Part shown: piece after piece, positions 60,653 to 64,000 of the stretch
How the letters are laid out: each line of letters starts with the position of its first letter
Numbering within the stretch: the first letter of the stretch is position 1
Source of the DNA: Stenotrophomonas sp. 610A2
GTDB taxonomy: Bacteria > Pseudomonadota > Gammaproteobacteria > Xanthomonadales > Xanthomonadaceae
Reading direction: 5' to 3'
DNA: 64,000 nucleotides
Assembly: GCF_030549615.1 (NCBI RefSeq)
Contig: NZ_CP130832.1
Location: forward strand, 372,001 to 436,000
The notes under the pieces: generated by a model
Told to the model about the DNA's origin: nothing
Database searches by the model: none
Seen by the model: only the letters and a program-made list of their open reading frames with translations
Program-made: the position numbers and the translations under genes

Positions 60653-61055
60653 ATGACCGTCATCGTGATACGCCACGCAGCCCGCAGCAACGAAACGCCG
60701 GACTTGCCCGCACACCTGGGCAACCATGCTTTGGGTGTGCAGGGAATGCAGCTGCGTGGAAGAGGTGAGCCAGTGCCTGTGCCAGATTGAAGCACGCCCC
60801 AACGACTGGGTCGTGCTTGAGCTGGGCAACGTGGATGAGCAGCAGTGGCACGAGCAGTCCGGTGCACTGGGTGCCGCGCTGGAAACACTGCCGGCGCAGT
60901 ACATCGAGGTGCAGGGCATGGCCGGGTTCGATCTTGAATCACGGCTGCGCCTGCAGCACGCGCCGGCGGCGGTGGTGGCCGACCACCGCAGCACGCAGGG
61001 TGGTTACCCGCTGTCGCTCGGCATCATCCGCCATCGCCTGGCTCTGGAGGCCTGA
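60653..61055 (+). pseudogene. frameshifted type II dehydroquinase-like gene
   Basis: The start MTVIVIRHAARSNETPDL is in one frame. After MQLRG (about 60761) the coding sequence continues in another: EEVSQCLCQIEARPNDWVVL, YIEVQGMAGFDLESRLRL and GGYPLSLGIIRHRLALEA. The joined product would resemble the next gene. Either it is a real one-base indel (within GGAAGAGG) or a sequencing error. The downstream part could also be translated alone from 60726. Confidence 0.6.
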
Positions 61056-61058
61056 AAC

Positions 61059-61505
61059 ATGTCCATTTTCATCATTCGTGGCCCGGAAGCGACCGGTCGT
61101 CTTATCCGCACCGCGACACCGCTGCCCAGCCCGGTGTTGAAGGCGCTGGTGGAACGTGCAATCGATGCCGGCACCACCATCGCCATCCGCGCCTGCGGGT
61201 CGGAGCAGGAGCTGCTGGACGCGCTGCGTGTGGCCGACCACAGCCGCGGCGAAGTAACCCTGCTGGACCCGGGTGCCTGTGCCGACAGCACGCGCCTGCA
61301 GCGTCTGCTGCCGCATCTGCACAACGCCTACGTGGAAGTGCATGATGACGGCGCAGAGCGCGAGGCCTGTATCCCGTCAGGTGCTGGCCGCAGGCTGGCC
61401 GTGGCCAGCGGCTACGGTGCGCAGAGCTATGCGCTGGGGCTGGAGATTGCCCTGGAGCATCTCGGGCTTACCGAACACTGTAACCCGTTCCACGTCGGCA
61501 CCTGA
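61059..61505 (+). CDS. type II 3-dehydroquinate dehydratase-like protein, active site altered
   Basis: 148 residues, GGAGG upstream. It lines up with the AroQ fold: IFIIRGPEA (loop after beta 1), LLDPGACADSTRLQ (for NPGAYTHTS), YVEVHDDGAEREACI (for EVHLSN..RE) and GYGAQSYALGLEIALEHLG. The family's catalytic Tyr and several substrate residues are not seen at their places, so dehydratase activity is doubtful. Tandem with the frameshifted copy upstream. Confidence 0.6.
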   Translation: MSIFIIRGPEATGRLIRTATPLPSPVLKALVERAIDAGTTIAIRACGSEQELLDALRVADHSRGEVTLLDPGACADSTRLQRLLPHLHNAYVEVHDDGAEREACIPSGAGRRLAVASGYGAQSYALGLEIALEHLGLTEHCNPFHVGT

Positions 61506-61569
61506 GTAATGCCCCTCTTTACCCCTCTGGCCTGCCGGGCAGGCCAGAGGCCGACAAGAACATCGCCAG

Positions 61570-62194
61570 CTAGAACTTCATCCTCAAACCACCGTTCACC
61601 ACAAGTCCTTCCAGTGGTGCCCAAGCACCCACGGTCCACTGGCCATCGTCCGCGCGACGGGGCCCGCAGTATCGAGTTGTAACCGCTTTGGCGGACGCTG
61701 AGGGTGTTTTCCAGATTGAGGAACAGGCTGACTTTTCCCAGCACGATTTCTCCCAGCGCACCGACTTCCAGGGACGGCCGGCTGCATCTACGCCAGGGAT
61801 TGTCATCAAGCGCCTGGACGCCGGTGTAGTAGGCCTCGAGGCCGATTCGGCCACGGTCATGCTGCTCCCACATGGCCACCAGGCCTGCGCTGTGCCGGGG
61901 CGTTAGTGAAACCGGACGGCGGCCAGCACCTTCCTCACTGGGGTCGCGCGCATCGTTGTAGACATAACTGCCGGTCACCCTGATGTCCTGCCAGCGATAG
62001 CCCAGCAGCAGTTCACTGCCACGGGTGCGGGTCACGCCCTCCACGTTGACCAGTTGCAACCGCGCGCGGTTCGGGTCTTGGGTCAGCCAACGGCGGAAGT
62101 TGGTGTGCAGGTATGCGATATCAGGCGCACGCTGCAGTACATCCATAGGGATCCGGATCATCACACGCGGCGACGCGTTCTCCACCGTCAGCAC
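61570..62194 (-). pseudogene. TonB-dependent receptor, C-terminal remnant with frameshift
   Basis: Only the last part of a receptor barrel remains: DIAYLHTNFRRWLTQDPN, GSELLLGYRWQDIRVTGSYVY, LTPRHSAGLVAMWEQ and GRIGLEAYYTGVQALDDNPW are typical strands. The frame breaks near 61670. The end appears in another frame as WAPLEGLVVNGGLRMKF with the terminal Phe expected for such receptors. The N-terminal plug and most of the barrel are absent, so the gene is dead. Confidence 0.75.
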
Positions 62195-62215
62195 CCGAAC
62201 GCCTTTGCATCGGAT

Positions 62216-62467
62216 CTAGAAGGATGTCGCTTCGGAATAGCGCGTGTGCAGTTCGAAACCCTCTTCGGCCCTTGCGGCCACGAAGCCGAGCGCATCACTT
62301 CGCAGCAACCGGTTATCGAACGCGTGCAGTACTTGATAGACCCGCACTTGCTCGCCTGCAGGTTCGGGCCAGTGCATCCACACTGCGACGGCCAAGAGGA
62401 CGCAAAGTGCCGCAGCGGCAAGGCCGCGCTTTTCCATTCGCAGCACCAGGAATGGGAACAAGGACAC
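62216..62467 (-). CDS. small membrane protein beside the receptor remnant
   Basis: 83 residues (a start at MEKRG, 62437, gives 73). One span (LAAAALCVLLAVAVWMHW) then a soluble part (VRVYQVLHAFDNRLLRSDA ... LHTRYSEATSF). It ends 21 bp before the receptor remnant on the same strand. It may be a remnant of a larger inner-membrane gene of the lost uptake system. No family recognised. Confidence 0.45.
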   Translation of the reverse strand: MSLFPFLVLRMEKRGLAAAALCVLLAVAVWMHWPEPAGEQVRVYQVLHAFDNRLLRSDALGFVAARAEEGFELHTRYSEATSF

Positions 62468-62674
62468 GCTAACAAGCGCGCTGTCACTCCCCTATCTATC
62501 GCAACTATTGCGACCGTATCAAGCTCGAATCGCCATCAGCAAGCGCGCCAACCCCAAAGCTTGTCGTGCATGCTGGCTCTCAAGGCGGGCGGGGCCTCGT
62601 AGGATAGAAGAGGTCGATCCGTGCCCGATGTAGGCGAGGCTCTTCTTACGCAGCTTGGAAGCAGAGGCACGCGC

Positions 62675-62705
62675 TACGTCCGCTTTTGGCCGACAACGGA
62701 CGTCA
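62675..62705. repeat. dispersed palindromic repeat, short form
   Basis: ACGTCCGCTTTTGGCC-GACA-ACGGACGT. Shares the GTCCGCT-TTGGCC core with the island copies. Another partial copy is at about 51525-51552. Confidence 0.7.
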
Positions 62706-62817
62706 CCCATGACTTCGGGCTCTTTTCCCCGGGGACCTCTAGGAATGCCTTGAGGATTCCGAGCGACAGTTCCATGTAGCAGGAGATCTATTGCCAAGGG
62801 GGCGCGACAAACGGCGC

Positions 62818-62875
62818 TGCTGTCCAAGTAAGTCCAACCGCATCCAATCAACTAAGGGGTACAAATGGGGGTATT
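62818..62875. other. copy of integrase-proximal attachment arm
   Basis: GTCCAAGTAAGTCCA then GGGGTACAAATGGGGGTA. The sequence between tRNA-Thr and the island integrase has GTCCACGTACATCCA then GGGGTACAAGTGGGGGTA (about 33212-33255). The order and spacing agree, so both derive from the same kind of attachment region. Confidence 0.6.
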
Positions 62876-62996
62876 TTTAATTTTGAATTTATATTTATTG
62901 AATCAAAAACAAGTGGTTGTATCGACTATTTGGGTCAGATAAGCGCACCAGCGCAGGGTTGCGAAAATCCCCTAAAACAAGGGGGCGGAGAAACGC

Positions 62997-63020
62997 CAGC
63001 TCAATGAGCTGGCCTTTTTT
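62997..63020 (+). terminator. rho-independent hairpin
   Basis: GCCAGCTC-AAT-GAGCTGGC followed by CTTTTTT. No gene in front of it on the + strand, consistent with loss of the gene it served. Confidence 0.75.
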
Positions 63021-63035
63021 GGTCTACCGGGAAAA

Positions 63036-63290
63036 TTAAGTTGTCTTTCTTGGTTCCACGGCAGCATTTGATGCCTGAACCACGGGCACAGAATGGTCGT
63101 ACAGTTGCCGCATTGCTTCGGACCTATGCCTGCCAGAAGTCTTATCCTCGCTATCGGTGATGCCGCGATGCTTTACGCCGTGAAGCGCGAAGCGCTGACC
63201 CTGCTCGATCACGCCATCGTTGATTGCCCGACGGATCATTCGCCGCCATGCAGTATCAAGTACCGATTTGGTCAGCGGTGTTCCGGAATT
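63036..63290 (-). pseudogene. tyrosine integrase C-terminal remnant
   Basis: About 85 codons matching the end of a phage integrase: LTKSVLDTAWRRMIRRAIND, RFALHGVKHRGITDSED (HxxKHRG box) and SEAMRQLYDHSVPVVQ with the nucleophile Tyr. All N-terminal domains and the first catalytic Arg are missing. Upstream of it, the same frame runs as noise into the NTF2-like gene. Confidence 0.75.
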
Positions 63291-63294
63291 GCTG

Positions 63295-63678
63295 TCAGCT
63301 CCGGTCAGCAATTTTTGTAATTTTCCCTTGGTTGAACGAAAACTCTGATTTGCCCTGAAGATCAAGGACGGTGCCGGCTGGTGGACCATTGGGGATGTCT
63401 GCGGCCAGCTTTCCACGGTAGGAAATGCTTGCAATGGCAGAATCATGGCCGAATTCCAGGTCTGTGATGCGCTGCTCGCGCTCAGCGAAAACAGACTTGG
63501 ACCGCTCTGCGAGCATTCTGAACTCATCGATGCCGTTTGCTTCCGCTGTCAGTTGACCGTCGGAGTAATTCTCGAAGCGAACATCATTGGATAGGATTGA
63601 AAGCATGCCATCAACGTCGAATGCGTTGTAGGCAATCAAGTAGCGTTCAATGAGGTCTTTCATGTTTGAGTTGCTCAT
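63295..63678 (-). CDS. NTF2/SnoaL-like protein
   Basis: 127 residues from ATG 63678 (GGAGAG upstream). Opens MKDLIERYLIAYNAFDVDGM, with DVRFENYSDGQ and FEFSF-like strands to the end, the small alpha/beta-cone fold used for ketosteroid isomerase-like enzymes and binding proteins. Ligand unknown. It directly abuts the integrase remnant, so it may have come with that element. Confidence 0.75.
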   Translation of the reverse strand: MSNSNMKDLIERYLIAYNAFDVDGMLSILSNDVRFENYSDGQLTAEANGIDEFRMLAERSKSVFAEREQRITDLEFGHDSAIASISYRGKLAADIPNGPPAGTVLDLQGKSEFSFNQGKITKIADRS

Positions 63679-64000
63679 GCTCTCTCCATGCACACTGCAC
63701 ACCTGACGTCAGAATTGGGCTGAACCGCGAAGCGGCGCAAGCTCGACTTAGTTGCTAGACACAGTAATCCTGATTTCTCGCTCAAATCAAATCGTGGCTG
63801 GCGAATTGCTGCAGGTGCTGTCGAGAAAGAGCTCTGTTTTCAGCGCGGCTTGCTGCGAGGGTGAACTGCCACGCGACACAGACCGTGGACGTCGCCCCAA
63901 AAAGGACCTCTTGCCAACCCAGACCCCATCCAACAGGTATGCAGGTATCCGATCCGGTTGGCGAAGTGCCTTGAAGAAGGCGCCGAATACGCGGCGGCTA
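63679..64000. other. window end, no gene seen
   Basis: 322 bp with no convincing start or coding pattern on either strand. A short repeat-like GCGAAGCGGCGC lies near 63728. A gene cut by the window end cannot be excluded. Confidence 0.5.

Larger units (their letters stand above)
62468..63035. other. gene-free decayed zone with repeat and attachment-like sequence
   Basis: 568 bp without a convincing gene. It contains a dispersed repeat (62675-62705), an integrase-arm-like sequence (62818-62875), a sharply A/T-rich patch (62868-62905), GATAAGCGCACCA (62938-62950, close to the tRNA-Thr 3' end GATAAGCGGCACCA) and a terminator (62997-63020). Confidence 0.6.

Noticed and set aside
62519..62851. 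110-codon minus-strand ORF
   Set aside because: Covers a dispersed repeat and low-complexity sequence; no ribosome site or domain.

Overview
The window is a high-GC gammaproteobacterial chromosome segment, most likely from the Xanthomonadaceae and probably Stenotrophomonas or a close relative. This is inferred from gene content and order (a phoPQ / mtfA / birA-coaX / SPOR / tRNA-Thr block, a kdp operon preceded by a TorF-type porin, TonB-receptor remains) and from the 'TGTCCGCTNTTGGCC' dispersed repeats. No database was consulted.

Region 1 (1-25.2 kb) is the right-hand, late-gene part of an HK97-like siphovirus prophage. In order it holds lysis genes with nested Rz/Rz1 spanins, HNH nuclease, small and large terminase, portal, ClpP-like prohead protease, HK97-fold capsid, connector and head-closure genes, tail tube, a G/GT chaperone pair with a -1 slippery site, tape measure, distal tail genes, and a tail-tip/host-specificity protein split over three coupled ORFs. 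Cargo follows: a secreted protein with its own promoter, an SRAP-domain protein, a low-affinity iron permease-like protein, a Gln-rich micro-ORF and small unknowns. The tyrosine integrase lies last, against dusA, a known phage integration target. The repressor and replication half of the phage lies left of the window.

Region 2 (25.2-33.1 kb) is core chromosome: dusA, a secreted protein, phoP-phoQ, mtfA, birA-coaX, an SPOR-domain protein and tRNA-Thr(TGT).

Region 3 (33.1-about 49.5 kb) is a genomic island entered through tRNA-Thr. It has a P4-type integrase; a block of likely defence genes (DUF2971 protein, a 981-residue SF2 helicase with a nuclease-like C-terminus, a DUF4145 protein) separated by copies of a dispersed palindromic repeat; DUF932 and RadC genes; an XRE regulator facing a J-domain gene across a perfect palindrome; three lipoproteins; and a short stand-alone MOBQ relaxase homologous to the RSF1010 MobA relaxase domain. 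Next to the relaxase is a sequence nearly identical to the RSF1010 oriT core. DUF3987, AlpA and unknown genes follow. The island therefore looks like an integrative mobilizable element that relies on a helper conjugation system. The DUF4145 gene is bounded by sequences that look like an integron cassette junction and an attC site.

Region 4 (49.6-64 kb) has an aldehyde dehydrogenase and the kdpABCDE potassium system with a TorF-like porin at its head. It ends in a decaying zone: a tandem pair of type II dehydroquinase-like genes (one frameshifted), a broken TonB-dependent receptor, an attachment-arm-like sequence, an integrase C-terminal remnant and an NTF2-like gene.
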